Shown here in pieces: positions 36,102-45,064 of a stretch of DNA of 48,606 nt; position 1 is the stretch's first letter, and the number at the start of each line of letters is the position of its first letter. The notes under the pieces were generated by a model, which ran no database searches, was not told where the DNA came from, and saw only the letters and a list, made by a program, of their open reading frames with translations. Source of the DNA: Clostridia bacterium (lineage in GTDB: Bacteria > Bacillota > Clostridia > Oscillospirales > CAG-272); assembly GCA_017520505.1 (NCBI GenBank), contig JAFXFN010000025.1:1-48606 (forward strand), given 5' to 3'. Both the position numbers and the translations under genes were made by a program.

Positions 36102-36779
36102 TTAATCTTTACTTTGCCTTGCCTTCATCCTGCACCAATTTACGTAACCGTAAATGTCATTGATGAGAAATGCAAAAAAACAAACGACAACGGAAATGTA
36201 TCTTGTGTCATACAAGCTTGCCATTATCCACAGAACTATAAGTACAATATCGTTTGAAGCGTAGGCGAGTGCAAACCACGGACTTCTTCTGAATGTCAGA
36301 TATACGGCAATAAAGCTTGTTGTAACGGAAATTGTGCTCGGTACTATATTTGCGGTGTTGAAATATTCCAAAATGAAACCGAAAAGCACGGTTACAATGG
36401 TAGTAATAACACACATAAACAATACTTCTGTTTTGCTTACACTATTCACCTTGACTTCGGATTTCTTACCGTTATATGGATTTTTTAACCAGGAAACAAG
36501 CGCAAATACTGACATCGGCAACGTCATTCCGAGATACGTTATCATCTCACCGTAATAACTGAACGTGTATGATATAATTCCGTATAAAATACTGAAAACT
36601 ACCATCAGCAATTGTCCGAAAGGGTTACCCTTTGCGTTAAATATAAGCGACGTCACACCTATCAGCGATGCGATGAGCGTCATAAAATTTTCTTTGTCAA
36701 AAAGACAAAATGATAAAATTATCAGTAAAACAGACGAAGACCATAAAATTATCTCCGATTTCGAAAAATAGTTTTTCAA
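36102..36779 (-). CDS. pnuC: PnuC-family vitamin transporter (nicotinamide riboside/mononucleotide type)
   Basis: 225 residues from the TTG at 36779, which has AAGGAG 7 nt upstream; the longer frame beginning at 36821 runs through the leader hairpin and is rejected. About seven membrane helices. Family residues: NAKGNPFGQ, YYGEMITYLGMT, ASNDIVLIVLW and NDIYGYVNWCRM. PnuC proteins move nicotinamide riboside by facilitated diffusion; relatives PnuT and PnuX carry thiamine and riboflavin, so the substrate is not settled. It has a structured 5' leader. Confidence 0.88.
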   Translation of the reverse strand: MKNYFSKSEIILWSSSVLLIILSFCLFDKENFMTLIASLIGVTSLIFNAKGNPFGQLLMVVFSILYGIISYTFSYYGEMITYLGMTLPMSVFALVSWLKNPYNGKKSEVKVNSVSKTEVLFMCVITTIVTVLFGFILEYFNTANIVPSTISVTTSFIAVYLTFRRSPWFALAYASNDIVLIVLWIMASLYDTRYISVVVCFFAFLINDIYGYVNWCRMKARQSKD

Positions 36780-36786
36780 TTTATAT

Positions 36787-36857
36787 CTCCTTAAAATAAG
36801 CATCCGCATACACATCTTCAAAGACCTAACGATGTGTAAACGGATGCTTTTTGCATC
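36787..36857 (-). promoter_or_regulatory. Structured 5' leader of pnuC with mutually exclusive hairpins
   Basis: On the minus strand an 18-bp imperfect hairpin (arms 36848 to 36831 and 36816 to 36799, 14-nt loop) lies directly before AAGGAG. Its upstream arm can instead pair with GATGC (36857 to 36853), forming GATGC-AAAAA-GCATC. The two folds exclude each other, as in attenuators. No known riboswitch consensus was recognised. Confidence 0.5.
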
Positions 36858-36904
36858 TTTCTACCCGGTGGCAGTTAAATGTTAAACTGATTTAATTTAA
36901 ATGC

Positions 36905-37210
36905 TTACTTTTGCTGGTTTTGTTTTTTTGCTTTTTTAATTATCTCGCCGATTATCCAACTTACAACGCTAACTAAAAGCAAAATAAGACAAAATATTAC
37001 GAGAATTCCATAAGCAAGAGAGTCCCACCCCTCTGTACGTTCACCGAGAATATAAAATACTGTCGCAAAAGCTGTGATAACCGCAGACGGTATAAGCTTG
37101 ATGAATTTGTTTTTAAATTTGAAGCAGGGTAAAAGCTGTACAAATATCACCAATGCGGAAAAAACAGTAATAATTGCTATCAATCTGAACTCATCTGAAA
37201 AAGAACTCAT
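36905..37210 (-). CDS. Small membrane protein of unknown function
   Basis: 101 residues from the ATG at 37210 (GAGGTG 6 nt upstream; an upstream in-frame start at 37237 is rejected). Three hydrophobic helices at about 8-28, 38-57 and 69-92, and a basic C-terminal tail KKAKKQNQQK. Not recognised. It precedes pnuC on the same strand but with the structured leader between them. Confidence 0.7.
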   Translation of the reverse strand: MSSFSDEFRLIAIITVFSALVIFVQLLPCFKFKNKFIKLIPSAVITAFATVFYILGERTEGWDSLAYGILVIFCLILLLVSVVSWIIGEIIKKAKKQNQQK

Positions 37211-37313
37211 AAAATACACCTCGAAAATTTTAATCAATTAATTATACCGTAAACGCTTCACTTTGTCAATCCAAAATAAATGTTTTATAAGTATTGAAAA
37301 AAAGGATATTTCC

Positions 37314-37460
37314 ATGAATACGCTGAGCAGATTGCGTGATGCCGATGTTAAGGTGTTCAGAACTGACATAAACGGCGATGTGTACTGCCACAGCGATGGT
37401 AATGTCGTTACCTTTTCGGTAGAACGTAATGCAAACATCGATCCGTTTGAAAATTTATAA
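37314..37460 (+). pseudogene. Remnant of a ComEC-like/metallo-beta-lactamase-fold hydrolase, C-terminal end
   Basis: 48 residues from the ATG at 37314, with AAAGGA 7 nt upstream. The text LSRLRDADVKVFRTDINGDV followed by SDGNVVTFSVERN matches the C-terminal end of ComEC-type MBL-fold hydrolases (pattern: Y/F-R-T-D-x-N-G-x-I then S-D-G). The catalytic His motifs are absent, so it is a fragment. A promoter-like TTGTCA/TATAAG (37264-37291, 16-nt spacer) and a downstream hairpin mean it could still be expressed. It is the only plus-strand reading frame in this minus-strand cluster. Confidence 0.6.
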
Positions 37461-37469
37461 TAAACTGAT

Positions 37470-37503
37470 AATACCCCTGGATTAAAGATCCACAGGGGTA
37501 TTT
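37470..37503. terminator. Hairpin between convergent genes
   Basis: AATACCCCTG at the left and CAGGGGTATT at the right, with GGA/TCC extending the stem, then a short T run. Serves the remnant gene and possibly the minus-strand gene ending at 37513. Confidence 0.65.
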
Positions 37504-37512
37504 CCATTCGCT

Positions 37513-38052
37513 TTATTCGCAGTATGCTCCGTATCTTATGCGTACAAAAAACGGATCATTTTCTATTGTTTTGATAATGAAAGTATCGTGATAACATTGT
37601 ATAACGATATTTTTATCAAACTTTTTTGTGATTTCAGTGAAACTGTTTTTTTCATATCTGAGAATTTCATTGAAATAATAGTAATATCTGTGTTTGCCGT
37701 CGTCAAGACTTATTCCGTAATAAGGGGAAAACGATGAGTAAGGCGAACTGTACGGAAATCTGATAAATCGTACCTTTGGACTGCACAGCTTCAACGTGTA
37801 AGTTTTGTTAAGCGTGCCGTTTTCTTCTATACTTGAAAATTGCTTCAGAAGACCGTCGGTGACCGTGATCCACTTTATTGACAGCGAGATCAATATTAAA
37901 GGAAAAGGCAAAAATAAGAATGCACTTGCAGATGCAAATCCCGCCGCAAAGAAAAGTATGAAAAAGAACAAACCGCAGATCAATAAAACGATATTCATTT
38001 TCATTTCCTTGGAAATGATTTTTTTCTGATTTTTTAATTTGTCGTAACACAT
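37513..38052 (-). CDS. Membrane protein of unknown function
   Basis: 179 residues from the ATG at 38052 (GGAGG 5 nt upstream; the TTG at 38064 lies in that site). Two adjacent membrane helices at about 20-60, then a cytoplasmic-or-outside beta-rich domain with many Tyr (DDGKHRYYYYFNEI). The two helices followed by such a domain resemble YcxB/PH-like small proteins, a weak similarity. Third gene of a likely three-gene transcript with the two genes upstream. Confidence 0.7.
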   Translation of the reverse strand: MCYDKLKNQKKIISKEMKMNIVLLICGLFFFILFFAAGFASASAFLFLPFPLILISLSIKWITVTDGLLKQFSSIEENGTLNKTYTLKLCSPKVRFIRFPYSSPYSSFSPYYGISLDDGKHRYYYYFNEILRYEKNSFTEITKKFDKNIVIQCYHDTFIIKTIENDPFFVRIRYGAYCE

Positions 38053-38076
38053 AAAGTCCTCCAAATTAACTGTTAA

Positions 38077-38448
38077 TTATATGATAACCGTTAAAGTATA
38101 AACAAATGTGCCGATAATAAACAGAAGCAAAACGGCATAAAAACACCAAAATGCGTAAGATGCACGTTTTACTGCGGTGTTTTGCGATATTTTTATGTTT
38201 ATTAACGATGAGAAAAATCCGAATGCTGAAATTATAAATCCGAAAAACATAAAACTGCCGTATACAGCGAAATTTCCGATTAAAGCTCCTATAATAGCCC
38301 CGCCGGGGATACTTTCTGAAAGTGTATCGACGTCTATGTTTTTAAGCTCTTGTGCAGATGAAACGGTACTGATTAAAAGTGCGGCTGTCAGTATGAAGCA
38401 TATCACAGTCAAAGAAAAGAGAATTACGGACAAAGTTTTTTTCTTCAT
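38077..38448 (-). CDS. Small membrane protein of unknown function
   Basis: 123 residues, GAAAGGA site before the ATG. Three hydrophobic helices (about 7-27, 50-82 including a Gly-rich turn, 97-121). Not recognised. It lies 43 nt after the lipoprotein gene and 24 nt before the next, so one transcript is likely. Confidence 0.7.
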   Translation of the reverse strand: MKKKTLSVILFSLTVICFILTAALLISTVSSAQELKNIDVDTLSESIPGGAIIGALIGNFAVYGSFMFFGFIISAFGFFSSLINIKISQNTAVKRASYAFWCFYAVLLLFIIGTFVYTLTVII

Positions 38449-38491
38449 AATATTCCTTTCTTGTAATCATCAAAGCTCGTATTTTACCCGA

Positions 38492-39199
38492 TCAAGCATT
38501 TTCCTTTTTATATTCAAACGGTAAAACTATTTTTTCTGTATTATCATTTATTGCATTGACTGTTACGGTAAGCGTAAAATCATACTCATAGTACATATTT
38601 TCGCTTATCCAGCGTTCTGTTTTGGCTTTTATCTTGATACCCATAAGATAACCGTTAAGACTGAGAACAACGCTTCCTTTTGCTTCGTTCGCTTTCATTT
38701 TTGATTCTGCGGTCATAAGCTTTGCAAGCTTGTCCTTGGAAACGGTGAATTCATAGGTTTTGAAATTTTCTCCGTCAACGTAATCATATTCACCCATAAC
38801 GTCGGGAGTTAAGTCATATATAAGGGTTTCGCTTTCCAAGGTCAAGGGAGCGTTGGGGTGCGAAAGCGTGCCGTCGGGCTTATAGTATGCGTTATCTATG
38901 TAATATTCATCGGGATAATCTCCGTTAAGACGCTTTACATAACCAACAGTTCCGTTTTCATCTGTATTTTTGATGATGTTACTTTTGATATTTGTAGTGT
39001 GATTTCCGTCAATTATATCGTATTTTATGTCGATGGAAATGTCGTAATTTCCGCCTTTATAAAGGTCGTCAAGTGCCGCTTGCAGTTTTTCCTCGGGTGT
39101 CATTTCAAGCCTGCTTTTTGTTTTTTCGGAGCATCCTGAAAAAGAAGCCGTGAGCATTACTGCCAAAATGATACAAACAAATGATTTTATAAGTTTCAT
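38492..39199 (-). CDS. Lipoprotein of unknown function
   Basis: 235 residues with a lipoprotein signal (lipobox FSGC, Cys near residue 23), AAAGG before the ATG. The mature part is about 210 residues, alternating beta strands with a helical segment KLAKLMTAESKMKANEAKG; overall it resembles LppX/LolA-like or DUF-type extracellular lipoproteins. The substrate is unknown. It is the first gene of a three-gene minus-strand unit with two small membrane proteins. Confidence 0.75.
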   Translation of the reverse strand: MKLIKSFVCIILAVMLTASFSGCSEKTKSRLEMTPEEKLQAALDDLYKGGNYDISIDIKYDIIDGNHTTNIKSNIIKNTDENGTVGYVKRLNGDYPDEYYIDNAYYKPDGTLSHPNAPLTLESETLIYDLTPDVMGEYDYVDGENFKTYEFTVSKDKLAKLMTAESKMKANEAKGSVVLSLNGYLMGIKIKAKTERWISENMYYEYDFTLTVTVNAINDNTEKIVLPFEYKKENA

Positions 39200-39388
39200 A
39201 TATTTTACCTTTCATTAAATATCTCGGCATTAGTCTACAATATCGGATGATTTATTTCAATGTGAAAAATGTAAACTTTACTTTTTTAATAATATGTAAG
39301 TTAATATTTTATTTACAAACATTTGCGCTTGTAAAAAAGAAAATAAGACTTTTTTTGCGTATATTAGGAGAAAAAGAGGAGGAAAAGC

Positions 39389-41140
39389 ATGAGATTCGAC
39401 AGTAGTTTTATCGAAGAACTGAAAGCACGCTGTGATATAGTCGATGTTGTTGGCAGCTATGTCGGATTAAAACGTGCAGGTTCAAATTATGTCGGGCTTT
39501 GCCCGTTTCATAATGAAAAATCCCCGTCTTTTACGGTTTTTACCAAGAGTGATTCCTGCTATTGCTTCGGTTGCGGAGCAGGCGGAGACGTTATAACATT
39601 TATAATGAATGTTGAAAATCTTGATTATGTTTCGGCAATTGAGCTGCTTGCAAAGCGTGCGGGCTTAACGATGCCTGTTGACAATTCATCTGCGGCTGCC
39701 GTAAACAAAAGAAAACGCATACTTGAAATGAACAAGGCTGCGGCAAGATTTTTTAATTCCGAATTTGCAAGCGGAAAATATAAAAACGCTACGGCTTATG
39801 CTGAAAAAAGAGGGCTTTCGGGTTCACTCGGTAAAAGGTTCGGCATCGGATTTTGCCCAGATAGCTTCGGTGCGCTTGCAATGCACTTGCGCTCCTTGGG
39901 ATATACGTCAGCTGAAATGAAGGAAGGCTTTTTGTGCGGTGAGGGTAAGTCGGGAAAGCTGTTTGACTATTACAGAAACCGTCTGATATTTCCCATAATC
40001 GACCCTGCGGGAAACGTCGTTGCATTCGGCGGCAGAGCACTTGGCGATGAAAAGCCGAAATATCTCAACACAAACGATACACCCGCCTTTAAAAAAGGAC
40101 GGAATATATTTGCGCTTAACTTTGCAAAAAACTCAAAAGAGGATTACTTTATACTTTGCGAGGGTTATACAGACGTAATTGCTCTTCACGGTGCAGGCTT
40201 TACATCAGCCGTTGCAGGACTCGGCACAGCCTTTACACAAGAACAAGCGTCACTTTTGAAAAAATACAAGGATAAGGTCGTCATTTGTTATGACGGCGAT
40301 GAAGCGGGAAGAAAGGCGACAAACCGTGCCATTCCAATACTTACGGCGGCATCTCTTGAGGTGCGTGCGCTGTCCTTGCCTGCGGGTATTGACCCCGATG
40401 AATTTTTGCAGAAGTACGGCAAGGAACGCTTCCGTCATCTCATTGATGAATCAAAAAGTGAATTTCAGTTCAAATGCGATGCTATTCTTGCAAAATACAA
40501 TATCGCAATACCCGAAGAAAAAATAAAAGCATCAAGCGAGGTGTGTGCTTTGCTTGCGGCTATGACGTCGGACGTTGAGCGTGATGTGTATACAGCAAAG
40601 GCGGCAAAGCTTTTCGATGTATCAGAGGAAAGCTTAAAGACCGATGTTAAAAAGAAGCGTTATTCGCTTATAAGACAGGAAAAGAAAAAGTTTAACGAGG
40701 GTGTGCGCAGAAGCGCAATGGGACTCGGCGACAGAGTAAACCCCGACACGGTCAAGAATGTGCGTGCGGCAAGGGCAGAGGAAGCCATTCTGGGTATTGC
40801 GCAGATAAATCCCGAATATATGGAAAAAGCCGAAAAAGAGGGAATACTGACAGCTGACACGTTTTTCACAGCTTTCGGAAAAAAGGTTTATACAGCTATA
40901 CGTGATATTTTTGAAAAGGAACGTAAATTCGACCCTGCGTTTCTTGCAGGTGATTTTACTCCCGAGGAAATAGGGCGTATAACGAAAATCCGTATCGACA
41001 GACAGCAGCTTTCAAACAATACATACGATGTATTTGCACAGAGCGCCTCAGCTCTTGCAAAAGAAAAGGAAGCATCGGAAATGCCTGTTGAAACACTCAG
41101 CGACATCGAAGCGCTGATACAATCAAAGAGAAATAAATAA
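39389..41140 (+). CDS. dnaG: DNA primase DnaG
   Basis: 583 residues. CHC2 zinc ribbon with C38, H41, C59 and C62, then the RNA-polymerase-like core and a Toprim domain with E258 (CEGYTD) and D302/D304 (DGD). A C-terminal helicase-interaction region follows. It makes RNA primers for replication forks. GGAGGAAAAGC precedes the ATG. It is 30 nt upstream of rpoD, the classical dnaG-rpoD order; rpsU is not present upstream. Confidence 0.97.
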   Translation: MRFDSSFIEELKARCDIVDVVGSYVGLKRAGSNYVGLCPFHNEKSPSFTVFTKSDSCYCFGCGAGGDVITFIMNVENLDYVSAIELLAKRAGLTMPVDNSSAAAVNKRKRILEMNKAAARFFNSEFASGKYKNATAYAEKRGLSGSLGKRFGIGFCPDSFGALAMHLRSLGYTSAEMKEGFLCGEGKSGKLFDYYRNRLIFPIIDPAGNVVAFGGRALGDEKPKYLNTNDTPAFKKGRNIFALNFAKNSKEDYFILCEGYTDVIALHGAGFTSAVAGLGTAFTQEQASLLKKYKDKVVICYDGDEAGRKATNRAIPILTAASLEVRALSLPAGIDPDEFLQKYGKERFRHLIDESKSEFQFKCDAILAKYNIAIPEEKIKASSEVCALLAAMTSDVERDVYTAKAAKLFDVSEESLKTDVKKKRYSLIRQEKKKFNEGVRRSAMGLGDRVNPDTVKNVRAARAEEAILGIAQINPEYMEKAEKEGILTADTFFTAFGKKVYTAIRDIFEKERKFDPAFLAGDFTPEEIGRITKIRIDRQQLSNNTYDVFAQSASALAKEKEASEMPVETLSDIEALIQSKRNK

Positions 41141-41170
41141 TTACGCTTTTTAGCGGAAAGGAAATCCTGT

Positions 41171-42268
41171 ATGGAACAAACAAAGAAAAATATTATGAAA
41201 TCGTTGATGGAGAAGGGAAAGCAGAAGGGCTCTCTTACCAATAACGAGATCATGGAAGCATTTGAAGAGGTGGATATCGATCTTGACCAGATCGAAAAAT
41301 TTTACGATACTCTTCAGAGCATGGGTATCGAGGTCGTCGGATATCTTGACAGCGAGCAGGAATTTGACGAGATCGAAAGCGAGGTCGAAAAATACGAAAG
41401 CGCTGAGGATATGGAAAAGATGCTGGCGCAGGAAGGTCTTCCCATTGATGACCCCGTTCGTATGTACCTCAAGGAAATCGGTCAGTTCCCGCTTCTTGAC
41501 AGCGAAAGAGAGCTGTATCTTGCTCAGCGTATGGCTGACGGCGACGATAAAGCGAAAAAGGAGCTTGTTACAGCTAACCTCCGTCTTGTTGTAAGTATTG
41601 CAAAAAGATATGTAAGTAAGGGTATGTTCTTCCTTGACCTCATTCAGGAGGGTAACCTCGGTCTTATGAAAGCGGTTGAAAAGTTTGACTATACAAAGGG
41701 CTATAAGTTCTCAACTTATGCAACTTGGTGGATAAGACAGGCTATAACGAGAGCTATTGCGGATCAGGCAAGAACTATCCGTATTCCCGTTCATATGGTT
41801 GAAACGATTCACAAGGTCACAAAAACAACACGTCAGCTTTTGCAGGAGCTCGGACGTGAGCCCAGTGCTGATGAAATCGCCGCTGAGCTCGGTATGAGCG
41901 TTGAAAAGGTACGTGATATTATGAAGATAGCACAGGACCCCGTTTCTCTTGAAACACCTATCGGTGAGGAGGAGGACAGCCATCTTGGTGATTTTATCCC
42001 CGATGATGATTCTCCTGCACCCGCAGATGCGGCATTCTATACGCTTTTGCGTGAACAGCTCAATGAGGTTCTCAACACTCTGACACCCCGTGAGGCTCAG
42101 GTTCTCCGCCTCCGCTTCGGACTTGAGGACGGAAGAACGAGAACGCTTGAAGAGGTCGGTAAGGTCTTCAATATCACACGTGAGCGTATCAGACAGATAG
42201 AAGCAAAAGCGCTTCGCAAGTTAAGACACCCCAGCAGATCAAAGCGTTTGAAGGATTATCTCGACTAA
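41171..42268 (+). CDS. rpoD: Housekeeping RNA polymerase sigma factor (RpoD/SigA)
   Basis: 365 residues with a short N-terminal region 1.1 (acidic), then regions 1.2-2 ([43 protein letters not shown]), region 3 (IPVHMVETI) and region 4.2 HTH ([27 protein letters not shown]). It directs transcription from the TTGACA/TATAAT promoters seen across this window. GGAAAGGA site before the ATG. Confidence 0.98.
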   Translation: MEQTKKNIMKSLMEKGKQKGSLTNNEIMEAFEEVDIDLDQIEKFYDTLQSMGIEVVGYLDSEQEFDEIESEVEKYESAEDMEKMLAQEGLPIDDPVRMYLKEIGQFPLLDSERELYLAQRMADGDDKAKKELVTANLRLVVSIAKRYVSKGMFFLDLIQEGNLGLMKAVEKFDYTKGYKFSTYATWWIRQAITRAIADQARTIRIPVHMVETIHKVTKTTRQLLQELGREPSADEIAAELGMSVEKVRDIMKIAQDPVSLETPIGEEEDSHLGDFIPDDDSPAPADAAFYTLLREQLNEVLNTLTPREAQVLRLRFGLEDGRTRTLEEVGKVFNITRERIRQIEAKALRKLRHPSRSKRLKDYLD

Positions 42269-42316
42269 AAAGATATATTTACAAGTCCTGTTTATATTTT
42301 ATTTAAAAAAAAGCAC

Positions 42317-42345
42317 TTGACGGAAATATATTTTTGGTGTAGTAT
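42317..42345 (+). promoter_or_regulatory. Promoter of the orphan binding-protein-like lipoprotein gene
   Basis: TTGACG at 42317-42322, 17-nt spacer, TAGTAT at 42340-42345. Confidence 0.6.
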
Positions 42346-42396
42346 ATATCTGTATATGTTTATAACAGGGGTTTTGCACCCACTCAATTATTTTTG

Positions 42397-42416
42397 TGTG
42401 AAGCATGTGCTTCACA
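42397..42416 (+). promoter_or_regulatory. 20-bp perfect palindrome in the 5' leader
   Basis: TGTGAAGCATGTGCTTCACA reads the same on both strands. It lies about 50 nt downstream of the -10, 5 nt before the AGAAAGG site. It could be an operator or, in RNA, a hairpin next to the ribosome binding site. Confidence 0.6.
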
Positions 42417-42444
42417 ACAATAGAAAGGCATGGTCACAAAACAT

Positions 42445-44910
42445 ATGAAAAAGAGATTATTCGCACTCTTTCTTGCTGTTGCAACAATGTTGCCCCTGAT
42501 CTTCGCAAGCTGCGGTACTGCAACAAACAGCGGCGAAGTTATCACCGAGGATGAGGTTGCGGCAAGAAAGCCCAAAACAGTTGTACTTACGCTTATGACC
42601 GGTGACGAAACAACCGACGAAGCGATCAAAGCCGTTCAGGATGAAATTAACTCCATAACGACACAGCGCTTCAAAACACAGGTCATTCTCCGTTACTTCA
42701 AGGAAAGCGAATATGAAGAAAAGATAGATCAGATCGTTGCTGATATTGCGGAAGAAAGAACACTTCAGGCTGAGCTTGACAGTAAAGCCGATGCTTCCGA
42801 AAAGGAATCAAAGCGTCATTCCGCTATTGATAAGCTCATTGCCGCTGACAAGGATGACGGCGCAAGAAAGAGCAAGTGGTACAAAGAGGAAGTTCAGGAA
42901 GAGGAATCAGAAACTGAATTCTATGAAACTGAATTCAACATTCTCGGCGCTTCCGTTGAAAAGTACCCCACAGCAAGCGCAACACAGATGGACGTATTCC
43001 TTATCTGCGGAGCTGAAAACCTTACAAAGTACGTAAGCGATGAAGCGTATGCAACAGACGGCGAATCGTTCTTGCTTCAGCTTGATGAAATGCTCGCAAG
43101 CAGCGCAAGTGAGCTCAATCATTATCTTAACCCCAACACTCTTGCAGGCGGTAAGGTAGGTAACGGCACTTACGCTATACCCACAAACAGACAGCTCGCT
43201 TCCGAATATACATATCTCGTTCTCGATAAAGCGCTTGTTGCAAAGTACGGCATCGACGAATCCAAGATAACAGGTCTTACAGACAAAGAAACAATAAAGT
43301 ATCTTAACGCTGTAAGCGCAGGCGAAACAGATGTTTCTCCTATTCTCAACTCACTCGCAGGTCTTTATGATAAGGTTGACGAAGATGCATTCATCAAGCC
43401 CATAAGCCTTGCTGACGCACCCGGTATTGTAGGTATTTTCTCAGGTGAAACGACAATATTCGGTACATACGTTTCAAATGCTTCCTCAACAGGTATGAAG
43501 TCTGTTCCGAAGAACATTCTTAACCAGTGGCAGTATACAGAATTCTATACGTATATGAAGCAGTTTGAGCGTAACGGTTATTTCTGCGAAGAACCCACAA
43601 AGGATACAAAGTATGCGCTTGCTGTTGTAGAAGGCGATGAAGCATATCCCTCCACGATGGATTCAAGCAAATATATCGTAAAGGTTCTTGAAAAGCCCAT
43701 TGCTTCAACAGAAACTGTCGGTGAGTATATGCTCGGTATCAGTAAGTATGCTGAAAATGCTGACAGATGTATGGAGCTTATCACATTTCTTAACACAAAT
43801 TCTGAGTTCAGAAACCTTCTTCAGTACGGTATTAAGGGTGTAAACTATAAGATCGAGGAAGACACAGGTAAGCTTGTTCGTCTTAACCACGATTATATGA
43901 TGAATATTTACACAACAGGTAACACATTCATCGCATATCCCGAAGAAGATATGTCACTTGATATCTGGGAAAAGGCAAAGGAAACAAACAAGTCAACACT
44001 CGTTTCTCCTTACCTCGGCTTTGTATTTGAAAATGAAAACAACGCAGAGCTTATCAAGGCTGCAAAACAGCTTTCCGACGAGATGTTCAAGAAAGTAAAT
44101 GATTATAATCCCGAAGCGGCACGTCTTGCAAAGATTGAAGAATGCGGCAACGTGATCACTTCTGCTGAGGCAACACTTCAGACACTCCGTGCGGATTATG
44201 TAAAGCTTGTTGCGGCTTATGAGCCCTTCAGAGTTATAATCGATCCTATCCAGAAGCAGTATGACGGTATCAAGGCTCGCCTTGATGCGGCAAACGTAGC
44301 AAACAAACCTTTCAAGGATGAAGTTACAAAACTTCAGGCAGAGGTTGATAAGTATACAGCTACTGTTGAAAAGCAGACTGCTGATATAGCAACCACACAG
44401 GCTAAGATCGATGAGATCAACGCATCTGAAACACCCGACCTCGAAATGCTCGACTTCTACCAGAAGAACATCAAGATAATGCAGGATACTCTTGCTGATG
44501 CACAGAAGAAGCTTGATGCCGCACAGCCTAAGCTTGATGCTGCAAAGACAGCTATGGAGCCTACACAGGCGGCTGTAGATGCTATTATGGCTGAAATCGC
44601 TCCTGTTGAAGAAAAGCTTGCACAGGAAAAAGAAAAAGCAACTGCTGAAAAGACTGCACTTGATGAAAATGTTGCTCAGACAACAGCTAATGAAGAGCTT
44701 ATTGCGGCAAATCAGAAGCTTATCGATTCACTTCAGTACACAACATCTGAAGAATACGACCAGATCGTTTTCGATCTTTATGAATCATTCTTCTCACAGC
44801 TTAACGCAGAGATCAGAAAGAATGAAACATATTCAGCATTTATGAATCCCGAAGCAGAAAACGGTGTTGTATATATTTACAATGACTGGTACGATGCAAT
44901 GTACAGCTGA
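42445..44910 (+). CDS. Solute-binding-protein-like lipoprotein with a long coiled-coil insertion
   Basis: 821 residues from the ATG at 42445, which opens with MKKRLFALF; a second ATG at 42430 is also in frame. Neither is well spaced from AGAAAGG (42422-42428), so the start is uncertain. Lipobox FASC. The core looks like a family 1 extracellular solute-binding protein (VLTLMTGDETTDE, FLICGAENLTKYV, NGTYAIPTNRQ, YMLGISKYAENADRCMELITFLNTN). Two insertions: charged, acidic residues 93-165, and a roughly 200-residue coiled coil at about 560-768 rich in Ala, Lys, Glu and Gln heptads, after which the binding-protein fold appears to resume (IVFDLYESFF to the end). No permease or ATPase gene adjoins it. 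Confidence 0.85.
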   Translation: MKKRLFALFLAVATMLPLIFASCGTATNSGEVITEDEVAARKPKTVVLTLMTGDETTDEAIKAVQDEINSITTQRFKTQVILRYFKESEYEEKIDQIVADIAEERTLQAELDSKADASEKESKRHSAIDKLIAADKDDGARKSKWYKEEVQEEESETEFYETEFNILGASVEKYPTASATQMDVFLICGAENLTKYVSDEAYATDGESFLLQLDEMLASSASELNHYLNPNTLAGGKVGNGTYAIPTNRQLASEYTYLVLDKALVAKYGIDESKITGLTDKETIKYLNAVSAGETDVSPILNSLAGLYDKVDEDAFIKPISLADAPGIVGIFSGETTIFGTYVSNASSTGMKSVPKNILNQWQYTEFYTYMKQFERNGYFCEEPTKDTKYALAVVEGDEAYPSTMDSSKYIVKVLEKPIASTETVGEYMLGISKYAENADRCMELITFLNTNSEFRNLLQYGIKGVNYKIEEDTGKLVRLNHDYMMNIYTTGNTFIAYPEEDMSLDIWEKAKETNKSTLVSPYLGFVFENENNAELIKAAKQLSDEMFKKVNDYNPEAARLAKIEECGNVITSAEATLQTLRADYVKLVAAYEPFRVIIDPIQKQYDGIKARLDAANVANKPFKDEVTKLQAEVDKYTATVEKQTADIATTQAKIDEINASETPDLEMLDFYQKNIKIMQDTLADAQKKLDAAQPKLDAAKTAMEPTQAAVDAIMAEIAPVEEKLAQEKEKATAEKTALDENVAQTTANEELIAANQKLIDSLQYTTSEEYDQIVFDLYESFFSQLNAEIRKNETYSAFMNPEAENGVVYIYNDWYDAMYS

Positions 44911-44922
44911 TAAATAAGAATC

Positions 44923-44958
44923 ATTAACGCAGACATTATGTCTGCGTTAATTTTTTTA
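44923..44958 (+). terminator. Intrinsic terminator after the orphan binding-protein gene
   Basis: Perfect 12-bp stem ATTAACGCAGAC / GTCTGCGTTAAT (44923-44934, 44940-44951), loop ATTAT, then TTTTTTAT. Confidence 0.92.
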
Positions 44959-44977
44959 TAAATAATTTCGTTTTGTG

Positions 44978-45006
44978 TTGAATTTTGTATTTATATATGG
45001 TATTAT
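44978..45006 (+). promoter_or_regulatory. Promoter of the LRR surface protein gene
   Basis: TTGAAT at 44978-44983, 17-nt spacer, TATTAT at 45001-45006. AAAGG precedes the ATG at 45065. Confidence 0.65.
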
Positions 45007-45064
45007 AAATTATGTGTACCAATATGTAATGGTATCAAAATTAACTTTCGAAAGGTAATACACG

